This document shows, in pieces, positions 1 to 5,481 of a stretch of 6,268 nucleotides of DNA. The notes beneath the pieces are model-generated. The model saw nothing but the letters and a program-made list of their open reading frames with translations. It did no database searches and had not been told where the DNA came from. The DNA is from Jatrophihabitans sp. GTDB lineage: Bacteria; Actinomycetota; Actinomycetes; Mycobacteriales; Jatrophihabitantaceae. Positions within the stretch are counted from its first letter, which is position 1. Each line of letters starts with the position of its first letter. Both the position numbers and the translations under genes were made by a program. The stretch is from positions 1 through 6,268 of the forward strand of contig JAOPVG010000528.1 in the NCBI GenBank assembly GCA_025966255.1. Reading direction: 5' to 3'.

Positions 1-73
1 GGTCCTCGGTGCGGACGGCACGGTCGTCGCGCGTACCAAGGGCTACTACCAGCTCCGTCCGTTCGGTCGCTGA
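1..73 (+). CDS. 3' end of an unidentified gene, possibly a hotdog-fold thioesterase (partial)
   Basis: Only the last 23 codons lie in the window, read from base 2 to the TGA at 71-73. The peptide ends GTVVARTKGYYQLRPFGR. A D-G-x-V-V-A-R-x-x-G-x-Y pattern close to the C-terminus is common in the last two beta strands of PaaI-like hotdog thioesterases. The match is a resemblance of a short tail, so the product is a weak inference. That the frame is coding is supported by natural residue composition, G/C-rich third positions and a stop followed at once by a palindrome. The neighbouring forward gene starts 256 bases later, so no operon with it can be claimed. Confidence 0.5.
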   Translation, partial: VLGADGTVVARTKGYYQLRPFGR

Positions 74-84
74 CGTTGTCCGCA

Positions 85-98
85 CCGCGCCGGCGCGG
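85..98 (+). terminator. GC-rich perfect palindrome, possible terminator
   Basis: The 14 bases CCGCGCCGGCGCGG are identical to their reverse complement and begin 11 bases after the stop codon at 71-73. As RNA they could form a 5-bp stem with a four-base loop. No T-run follows, so it is not a classical rho-independent terminator. Such GC hairpins without a U-tract are often found after actinobacterial genes. It could also be a protein-binding palindrome. The rest of 99-329 shows no convincing gene or RNA. Confidence 0.3.
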
Positions 99-329
99 CT
101 GACGGGTCGAGTGGCCCACCGAGCACCCGCGCGTGTGAGCGGTTGGTCGGGGACGGTCGCGTAGCGCGTCATCAGCGGCGGCGGCTAGCACGACCCACCG
201 ACGGTTGGCCGGCGCGCGGTCCACAGGCGACTTCGTCATCCACAGATTCGGGTCCGCCGCCCGTGGCGGTGGGCAGCGTCGGCACGGTTGTGTCTCCGGC
301 CGCACCGGGCGGCCGGAGAGAGGAGCGCA

Positions 330-848
330 ATGAGAGCGCTGATGCGGCGGTTGGGTTTGCTGACCGTCGTCGTGATGTCGATCGTTCTGCTCGCGCCGGG
401 CGTACCCGACGCAGCGGGCGCCGTGGGCGCCGGGCCGTCGGCGACCGTTGGTGGGTTCGGGTTCAGTCGGCTGCCCGCGGGGCTCGGCGCACGCAGCGAC
501 TTCGTCTACGACTACGACGATGTCGACTTCACGTCGGCGGTGTGGGAGACCGGGCCGGACGCCGACGGCGGTTATCGCGTCGACCTGGACATCACGGTCA
601 TGCACGGCATTCGCCTGTCCAGCCCGCGGGCTCTGCAGGACTGGTTCATCGCCTACGAGGAGCGCCCGCCGGCCGAGGCACGCTACGTGCCGGTGCGGAT
701 ACACGGTCGCCGCGGTTGGGTGAGCCGCGACGAGGTCTTCTGGTTGGTTCGTCCGGGCGTGGCGCTCGCCGTCCGGCTCGATGGCGCTCGGTGGACGCGA
801 AGCGACGTGCTCAGGGTGGCACGGTCCGGCCACGAACTGCAGTTGTGA
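330..848 (+). CDS. Secreted protein of unknown function, 172 aa
   Basis: The function is not recognised. I chose the ATG at 330 because an AGGAG (321-325) lies four bases upstream and the protein then opens with a normal signal peptide. That peptide has MRALMRR as its positive start, a hydrophobic core at about 8-23 and an A-G-A site near residue 31. An in-frame GTG further upstream at 288 would bury the signal peptide. The mature part has no cysteine and is rich in aromatic and acidic residues: FVYDYDDVDF (58-67), VWE (71-73), and GYRVDLDITVMHG (81-93). It ends in a region with GRRGWVSRDEVFWLVRPGVA (126-145) and a final WTRSDVLRVARS. Similar short secreted or lipoprotein-like proteins of unknown role, with a G-x-x-G-W...FWL...GV...V pattern, are familiar from actinobacterial genomes; that is from memory. 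There is no lipobox cysteine, so it is probably released or held by other contacts. The next gene begins 60 bases on but seems to have its own promoter. Confidence 0.8.
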   Translation: MRALMRRLGLLTVVVMSIVLLAPGVPDAAGAVGAGPSATVGGFGFSRLPAGLGARSDFVYDYDDVDFTSAVWETGPDADGGYRVDLDITVMHGIRLSSPRALQDWFIAYEERPPAEARYVPVRIHGRRGWVSRDEVFWLVRPGVALAVRLDGARWTRSDVLRVARSGHELQL

Positions 849-867
849 CGTCTTCCGGCCAGTCGAG

Positions 868-895
868 CCCGGCGATAACGGCGCCGCGCGCCGGG
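868..895. repeat. Inverted repeat just upstream of the exporter promoter
   Basis: CCCGGCG (868-874) is matched by CGCCGGG (889-895), giving a 7-bp inverted repeat around 14 bases. The right arm ends one base before a TACCGT -10 box. It could be a terminator for the secreted-protein gene ending at 848 (without a U-run), or an operator overlapping the promoter spacer. In DNA of this GC content a 7-bp GC repeat can arise by chance. Confidence 0.3.
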
Positions 896-896
896 A

Positions 897-902
897 TACC
901 GT
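897..902 (+). promoter_or_regulatory. TACCGT -10 box of a leaderless promoter
   Basis: TACCGT fits the actinobacterial TAnnnT -10 pattern. Six bases separate it from the ATG at 909, which places the expected transcription start on or next to the A of the start codon. There is no Shine-Dalgarno in front of that ATG, which agrees with a leaderless mRNA. No good -35 hexamer is visible around 874-879. Confidence 0.5.
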
Positions 903-908
903 CTGGGC

Positions 909-1547
909 ATGCCGCCCACCGATCACCTGCTCGCCTTCGTGATCACCTCGTTCGTGCTGATCGTCATCCCCGGGCCGAGCGTGCTGTTCACGATCGGTCG
1001 CGCCCTGACCGTCGGGCGCCGCGGCGCGTTGCTGAGTGCGGCGGGCAACTCCGCCGGCGTCTACCTGCAGATCGTCGCGGTGGCCTTCGGCGTCGGCGCG
1101 CTCGTCCAGCGCTCGGTCGAGGTCTACACGGTCATCAAGTTCGCCGGCGCGGCCTATCTGATCTTCCTGGGCGTCCAGGCGTTCCGGCACCGACACGCGC
1201 TCAGCGAGGCGATCGCCGGTCCCGTCGCCACTGGCAGCAGCCGCCGGATGTTCCTCGACGGCGTGTTGGTCGGCCTGGCCAATCCCAAGACGATCGTCTT
1301 CTTCACCGTGGCGACGCCGCAGTTCATCGACCGCAGCGCCGGGCACGTCCCGGAGCAGCTGCTGATCCTTGGTCTCTTCTTCCCGGCGATCGCGTTGGTG
1401 TCCGACAGCGCGTGGGCATTCGTGGCCGGCACCGCTCGGCAGTGGCTGGCCCGCTCGCCGCGGCGGGTCGGGGCGATCGGCGGTGCGGGCGGGTTAGCCA
1501 TCGTCGGCCTCGGTGTGAGCGTGGCCGTCTCCGGCCGCAACGACTGA
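909..1547 (+). CDS. LysE/RhtB-family amino acid exporter, 212 aa
   Basis: An inner-membrane exporter of the LysE/RhtB superfamily, which expels amino acids or related small molecules using the proton gradient. The length of 212 residues is normal for the family. Visible hallmarks are the first membrane segment followed by I-P-G-P-S (20-24), the A-A-G-N-S-A-G-V segment (44-51) at the start of the second helix, a K-F-A-G-A-A-Y-L-I-F-L-G helix (77-88), and L-A-N-P-K-T (123-128) before the fourth helix. Six hydrophobic segments in all can be drawn, the last at about residues 187-206. The substrate cannot be told from sequence; members export lysine, threonine, homoserine, leucine and others. The ATG has no Shine-Dalgarno but has a -10 box at leaderless distance. 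The gene converges on the oxidoreductase gene with only 11 bases between stops, leaving no room for a terminator outside the coding sequences. No LysG-type regulator is in view. Confidence 0.93.
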   Translation: MPPTDHLLAFVITSFVLIVIPGPSVLFTIGRALTVGRRGALLSAAGNSAGVYLQIVAVAFGVGALVQRSVEVYTVIKFAGAAYLIFLGVQAFRHRHALSEAIAGPVATGSSRRMFLDGVLVGLANPKTIVFFTVATPQFIDRSAGHVPEQLLILGLFFPAIALVSDSAWAFVAGTARQWLARSPRRVGAIGGAGGLAIVGLGVSVAVSGRND

Positions 1548-1558
1548 TTCGGCCTCCC

Positions 1559-2971
1559 TCAGCCGAGCCATTTCAGCGCGGAGTGCGCGGCGTTGCTGCC
1601 ATTCATCCCGTGTACCCCGCCGCCGGGGGGCGTCGCCGCCGAACACAGATACACGCCCGGAATCCCGGTCCGGTAGGGGTCGATGGCCGCCCGCGGTCGC
1701 AGCAACAGCTGGCGGGGATCGTTCGCGCCGGTAGAGATGTCTCCGCCGATGAAGTTCGCGTTGTAGGCCTCGGTTTGCGCCGGGGTGCGGACGGCCTGTC
1801 CGACGATTCGGTCGCGCACCCCCGGAGCGAAGCGCTCGAGCTGGCCCAGGATTGCCTCGGTGGCATCGCCGGGGTACGCGTGCGGTACGTGCGCGTAGGC
1901 CCAGATCGGGTGGACGTCGCCGGCCGAGCGGCTCGGGTCGGCGAGGTATTGCTGCGCGACCAGGACGAACGGCCGGGGCGGCATGCGTCCAGCTGCCACA
2001 TCACGCTCGGCCGCGGTGATCTGCTCGATCGTGCCGCCGACGTGCACCGTGCCGGCCCTGCGGCAGGCGTCGTTGGTCCACGGCACCCCGCCCGCTACGG
2101 CGAGGTCGAGCTTGAACGCCGCCGGACCGTACCGGTACCGGCGGTAGGCGCGGCGAACGCGCTGCGGCAGCCGATCGCCGGCCAGCTCGGCCACGGCGGT
2201 CGGGCTGAGGTCGAGCAGCACCACGTCGGCCGCCTCGACCTCGCGAAGCGACGTGACCCGGTGGCCGGTCTCGATGCGGCCGCCCAGCGAGGTGAGCTCG
2301 GCGGCCAAGGCGTCGGTGATGGCCCGGGAGCCGCCCTTCGCGACCGGCCAACCGAACCGATGGGCGGACGCGCCGAGCGCCAGCCCCACCGACGCGCTGG
2401 TCGGGCTCGTCAGCGGCCGGAACGCGTGCGCGGCCATCCCGCCGAACAGGGCCCGTGCTTCGTCGCTCTCCCATCTCCGGGCGAGCAGCGAGGCCGGTGC
2501 GAGCGCGGCCAGCCCGAAGCGGGCCAGCAGCATCGGGTGCTTCGGAAGGTGCACGACCGGTTGCAGGATGTCCTCGGCGAGCGCGTCGAAGCCGGCGGCG
2601 AACGGCCCGAACAGCTTCTCCCACGCCGGGCCGTCGCGACCGAGCCCAGCCGCGGTCGCCGGCACGGACCGCACGAGCACCGCGGCGCGTCCGCGGTCCA
2701 GCGGGTGGGCAAGATCGATCTCGGGCCAGCACCACTCGAGACCGTGGCGGGCGAGGTCGAGGGTGCGCAGGAATGGCGACCCGACCCCGAGTGGGTGCAC
2801 GGCCGAGCAGTGATCGTGCAGCACCCCGGGAACCGTCAGTTCGCTGGTGCGGGTGCCGCCGCCGATCTCGTCCACGGCCTCGAGGACGGTGACGCGCAGC
2901 CCGGCCCGGGCCAGGACGACGGCCCCGGCCAGGCCGTTCGGCCCGGACCCCACGACGATCGCGTCGGTCAA
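1559..2971 (-). CDS. CrtI/PYROXD2-like FAD-dependent oxidoreductase, 470 aa
   Basis: A flavoprotein of the phytoene desaturase-related group (COG1233). The N-terminus forms the FAD-binding beta-alpha-beta unit: V-V-G-S-G-P-N-G (6-13), then a helix and V-T-V-L-E (27-31), whose Glu would bind the FAD ribose. It is followed by G-G-G-T-R-T (37-42), the conserved G-G-x-x-R type segment. The C-terminus has the second FAD motif, GIPGVYLCSAATPPGGGVHG (436-455), then M-N-G-S-N-A-A. The length suits the family (roughly 470-530). The start is TTG: it directly precedes the FAD fold and has AGGAGGT four to five bases upstream, while later candidate starts would cut the nucleotide-binding unit. The substrate is unknown. 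No crtB, crtE or other carotenoid gene is in the window, so a carotenoid role should not be assumed; many members of this group in actinobacteria act on undefined lipids or polyenes. It follows the signal peptidase gene by 45 bases on the same strand but has a candidate promoter of its own. Confidence 0.9.
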   Translation of the reverse strand: MTDAIVVGSGPNGLAGAVVLARAGLRVTVLEAVDEIGGGTRTSELTVPGVLHDHCSAVHPLGVGSPFLRTLDLARHGLEWCWPEIDLAHPLDRGRAAVLVRSVPATAAGLGRDGPAWEKLFGPFAAGFDALAEDILQPVVHLPKHPMLLARFGLAALAPASLLARRWESDEARALFGGMAAHAFRPLTSPTSASVGLALGASAHRFGWPVAKGGSRAITDALAAELTSLGGRIETGHRVTSLREVEAADVVLLDLSPTAVAELAGDRLPQRVRRAYRRYRYGPAAFKLDLAVAGGVPWTNDACRRAGTVHVGGTIEQITAAERDVAAGRMPPRPFVLVAQQYLADPSRSAGDVHPIWAYAHVPHAYPGDATEAILGQLERFAPGVRDRIVGQAVRTPAQTEAYNANFIGGDISTGANDPRQLLLRPRAAIDPYRTGIPGVYLCSAATPPGGGVHGMNGSNAAHSALKWLG

Positions 2972-2974
2972 CGG

Positions 2975-2981
2975 ACCTCCT
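2975..2981 (-). promoter_or_regulatory. Strong Shine-Dalgarno that fixes a TTG start
   Basis: On the reverse strand these bases read AGGAGGT, a near-complete anti-16S match, four to five bases before the TTG at 2971-2969. Together with the FAD-binding motif that begins within six codons, it settles the start of the oxidoreductase as TTG rather than a downstream GTG. Confidence 0.75.
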
Positions 2982-2997
2982 CGGTTGGGCTGTGATG

Positions 2998-3003
2998 ACG
3001 GTA
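2998..3003 (-). promoter_or_regulatory. Candidate -10 box for the oxidoreductase gene
   Basis: The reverse strand reads TACCGT, the same hexamer as the -10 box proposed for the exporter. It lies in the 45-base gap after the signal peptidase stop and would give an mRNA leader of roughly 20 bases containing the AGGAGGT. No recognisable -35 is present 17 bases upstream, where the signal peptidase gene ends. Confidence 0.4.
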
Positions 3004-3016
3004 GCCCGGGAGCAAC

Positions 3017-3928
3017 TCACGCCGTAGTCGGCACCGCGCGATGCTTCGGGGCGGACCTGGACGGTTGCCCGAAGAACACCGTCCAGAGCGCCGGGACGAA
3101 GCAGACGGCGACGAGCACGAGCCACCACCACCAGGTGATGTCGGGCTTGAGCGTGACCGGGTAGTGGCCTTCGCTGTCGGCGTGCGTGCTCAGCACCGAA
3201 CCGAGCTGCCCATTGCGCAGGTCAATGCCCTCGCCATGCACGGCCTGCAGCCGCAGTGGGAGCAGGCCGGTGGAGATATAGGTGGCGCGGCCACCGTCGC
3301 CCGTCGCGACGGAGGAGATCTGATCGGCGCGGGTCAGCGGCCGGAGCATCACGATGGACACGCAGATCAGCAACGCCCCGCCGGCGACGGTGAGTGGCAG
3401 TCGCCAGCGCTGGGTGCTGAACCGGCGGATGACCAGCCACAGCACCAGACCGCCGATGACGAGGATCGGCACCGCCTTGACCAGCCAACCCATCCCCCAC
3501 CAGCGCATCTGCACCTTGCCGACGATGTCGGACTCACGCAGCGTCCACGGGTCCGGAGCGGTGATCTGCCCCTTGGTGGAGATCGTGCTGTCGGCGTTGA
3601 TCGTGTAGACGCGGTGGCTGTACGTGCTGTCCGAGCCGGCCGGCCGGAACGTGATGAAATCGCCGACGTGCAGGTCCTTCATCTGGACGGGCTCGACCCA
3701 CAGCAGTGTGCCGACCGGCGCTGCGGTGCCCATCGACGGCGTTTGGACGACGTACCAGCGTCCGCCAGTAGCGGCCCAGTAACCGACGAACGCCACGAAC
3801 CCCAGCAGCACCGCAACGATGCCGATCGTGATGACGTTGCGTGGCCGGGGCTTGCGTCGAGGTAGCGGCAGCGCCGGCGGAGCGCCGTCCGGTCTGTGAC
3901 GCTCGAGGACTTCAGCTGCGTTGGTCAT
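3017..3928 (-). CDS. SipW-type (ER/archaeal-type) signal peptidase I with multi-membrane C-terminal extension, 303 aa
   Basis: A membrane serine protease of the S26B group, expected to remove signal peptides on the outer face of the membrane. The N-terminus is positive (RRKPRPR, 24-30) and leads into membrane segment 1 (about 32-54). The catalytic part follows: Q-T-P-S-M-G (62-67) with nucleophile Ser65, L-x-V-G-D-F-I-T-F (86-94), Y-S-H-R-V (103-107) with His105 in place of the usual bacterial lysine, K-G-Q (119-121), Asp126, and D-I-V-G-K-V (134-139). Ser-to-His spacing is 40 residues, the same as Ser47/His87 recalled for Bacillus SipW. After the normal end there is an extension: membrane segment 2 (149-167), a positive loop RRFSTQRWR, segment 3 (177-195), an outside domain of about 70 residues (196-265), then WWWW opening segment 4 (266-286) and a positive tail. 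The ATG follows the LamG stop by two bases and has only a weak Shine-Dalgarno, so translational coupling is likely. The frame stays open upstream of this ATG, but that part lies inside the LamG gene. Confidence 0.9.
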   Translation of the reverse strand: MTNAAEVLERHRPDGAPPALPLPRRKPRPRNVITIGIVAVLLGFVAFVGYWAATGGRWYVVQTPSMGTAAPVGTLLWVEPVQMKDLHVGDFITFRPAGSDSTYSHRVYTINADSTISTKGQITAPDPWTLRESDIVGKVQMRWWGMGWLVKAVPILVIGGLVLWLVIRRFSTQRWRLPLTVAGGALLICVSIVMLRPLTRADQISSVATGDGGRATYISTGLLPLRLQAVHGEGIDLRNGQLGSVLSTHADSEGHYPVTLKPDITWWWWLVLVAVCFVPALWTVFFGQPSRSAPKHRAVPTTA

Positions 3929-3930
3929 GA

Positions 3931-5391
3931 CTAGGCGATCACGAACGTGGAACCGGTGGCAGCGGCCCCGGCGGCCGGGGTGCCCCATACGAAGGACACG
4001 GTCCATGGTGCAGTGCCGACCGAGTACTCCATCTGGATGGGTGCGTAGATGATCAGCCCCGTGACGTAGGTGTTGAATGTCGTGTCCCGCTTGGTCGTGA
4101 TCGTCGAGGTCTGCGTGACACCTGGCCCGGGCCGCGCCGAGATAATCGTCCAGCCAGCGGTGACCACCGCCGCGCGGATCGTCATGTTGGCCAGCACAGT
4201 CGCAGCCGGATTGGTCATCGCCCACGCGATGTCGATGGAGGTGCACGGATCGGAGGGACCAGTCGGCAGCGTGGTGCCCGCAGGAAGTGTGCCGGCCGTC
4301 GTCGTGCCGTCGAACGCTCCGCCCGAGTCGTTCATCGGCCATTGTTCGGTACGGTTCGCGTCGAACGAGGTGTAGGTCGTCGGATTCGCAGCGATCGTCG
4401 CAGGTGCATTCCCACTGTCGTCGACGATGAAGTCGGACAGCGACCCGGTGAAGTAGCGCGGGGTCCCGCCGATCGGGGACCACCCCGCGTGCCAGTAGCC
4501 GGAGTAGGAAGCCAAAGACCCGAGCAGCCCGCTGCCGGTACTACTCGCCTGCGCACCGTCGACAAAAATGGTGATGGTGAAGTTCAGACCGGCGAGGAGC
4601 TTGTTGGCCGTAATAACGACATAGGCAAAGTGCCACGCGCCGTCGTTGTATGCCGGGACACCGGCCGCAGTGCCCGTAACCGTTGACGCGCCCGAGGTCG
4701 TGGCGATGAAGCCGATTTTGCCGGCGGCGTCCAGGTACAGGATGCGGTCGTTCGAACCGGTTGTGTCGAGCGAGTTGCTCCCGAAGCCGAACAGCGGGCT
4801 GACCGATGTGCTGGATGTCTTGAACCAGATGCCCAGTCCGTATACCGATTGGCCGATCACGACGGGCCCGGTCGGTTCTGAGGTCGACGCGACGCTGGAG
4901 GCGTAGCCAGTCGATCCGTTGAGTGTGATAGCGCCAGAGGCGGCCATCGGTCCAGTCGTGGGCGAGAAGGTCGTGCCGTTCCGAGGCAGCATCGCGCCGT
5001 TCGTGCCGCCCGCCACCGAGTTCGCCAGCTGAACCGGACCACAGCCGGCGACGCGGGCCCGAGCGCTGATCGCACTCCCTGAGTACGTACCGGTGTTCGC
5101 GATCGCGTCGCTGCGTAAGGCGGTCCCCGAAGCAGGCACCGAAGGCGGGTAGAGGGACGAGCTGCAGCTGGTCGTCGTCACCGGCGCGGTCGGCGTAGCC
5201 GAGCAGGTAGCGCTGGTCGGAGAGGCGTGCGAAATCGCCAGCAAACCTGTGCCCGCGTTGTTCGTGGGGTTGCCGACCGTCGCGGCCGAAAAGCCGCCCA
5301 GGGTGCCCGCCGCAACTGCCCACACAGCGAGCAACGAGCCCAGGAACGCGCAGACCGCCGCCCGAAGGAGGCGGCTGTATCGCGATCTCAT
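3931..5391 (-). CDS. Exported LamG-domain protein with SipW-class signal peptide, 486 aa
   Basis: A predicted surface or secreted protein. Residues 2-33 form a SipW-class signal peptide: R-S-R-Y-S-R, a hydrophobic stretch (8-28), then G-T-L-G-G-F (29-34), matching G-T-W-A-A-F of Bacillus TasA. By that alignment cleavage would fall after Gly33. Residues 34-120 form a TasA-like module shared with the upstream gene (SPTSATC at 57-63, Cys76, an A-N-T-G-x-Y-S-G-S segment at 98-106, Cys117). Residues about 155-345 form a LamG/concanavalin-A-like jellyroll: GLGIWFKTSS (185-194), R-I-L-Y-L-D (216-221), Y-N-D-G-A-W-H-F-A-Y-V (248-258), I-F-V-D-G-A-Q (275-281), and Y-F-T-G-S-L-S-D-F-I-V-D (313-324). 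These domains typically bind glycans or proteins; the ligand is unknown. A Thr/Ser/Ala-rich linker with Cys383 leads to a beta-rich C-terminal domain (385-486). There is no LPxTG motif, lipobox or C-terminal membrane helix. The ATG has a weak GAGAGA Shine-Dalgarno and lies 90 bases after the TasA-like gene. Confidence 0.85.
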   Translation of the reverse strand: MRSRYSRLLRAAVCAFLGSLLAVWAVAAGTLGGFSAATVGNPTNNAGTGLLAISHASPTSATCSATPTAPVTTTSCSSSLYPPSVPASGTALRSDAIANTGTYSGSAISARARVAGCGPVQLANSVAGGTNGAMLPRNGTTFSPTTGPMAASGAITLNGSTGYASSVASTSEPTGPVVIGQSVYGLGIWFKTSSTSVSPLFGFGSNSLDTTGSNDRILYLDAAGKIGFIATTSGASTVTGTAAGVPAYNDGAWHFAYVVITANKLLAGLNFTITIFVDGAQASSTGSGLLGSLASYSGYWHAGWSPIGGTPRYFTGSLSDFIVDDSGNAPATIAANPTTYTSFDANRTEQWPMNDSGGAFDGTTTAGTLPAGTTLPTGPSDPCTSIDIAWAMTNPAATVLANMTIRAAVVTAGWTIISARPGPGVTQTSTITTKRDTTFNTYVTGLIIYAPIQMEYSVGTAPWTVSFVWGTPAAGAAATGSTFVIA

Positions 5392-5411
5392 TGTTGTCTC
5401 TCTGCTGTGGT

Positions 5412-5454
5412 GAGCTACGCCCCCGGAGCCGCGGTTGCGACCCGGGGGGAGTTC
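5412..5454 (-). other. Stem-loop between the TasA-like and LamG genes
   Basis: CCCCCGG (5420-5426) pairs with CCGGGGG (5442-5448) in a perfect 7-bp GC stem around 15 bases. After a small internal loop, GAGCT (5412-5416) and AGTTC (5450-5454) add four more pairs with one mismatch on the transcribed (reverse) strand. No U-run follows. Placed between two co-directional genes, it might act as a partial terminator or an mRNA processing or stability element that lets the first gene be expressed more than the later two. That role is inference. Confidence 0.4.
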
Positions 5455-5481
5455 GGCAGGACCGCAAATGTCCTGGGGTAG

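Noticed and set aside
288..329. Earlier GTG start for the small secreted protein
   Set aside because: It would place 14 unlikely residues before the signal peptide, whereas the ATG at 330 has AGGAG directly upstream.
1559..2971. Carotenoid biosynthesis gene (crtI)
   Set aside because: The FAD motifs fit the broad CrtI/PYROXD2 group, but no phytoene synthase or other carotenoid gene is in view, so the specific role is not supported.
143..2995. A 950-codon forward open frame spanning half the window
   Set aside because: It is arginine- and glycine-rich with no domain, overlaps three well-supported genes on both strands, and is the usual antisense or out-of-frame artefact of high-GC DNA.
2001..3131. 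A 376-codon reverse open frame overlapping the oxidoreductase
   Set aside because: It is arginine-rich, in another frame of a gene with clear FAD motifs, and has no recognisable domain.
3931..4230. Cell-wall sorting signal or membrane anchor at the end of the LamG protein
   Set aside because: The C-terminus has no LPxTG-like motif, no long hydrophobic helix and no positive tail.
3929..4483. Upstream extension of the signal peptidase reading frame
   Set aside because: This part is His/Asp/Arg-rich, lies inside the LamG gene in another frame, and precedes the natural N-terminus (ATG at 3928 followed by a positive stretch and a membrane helix).
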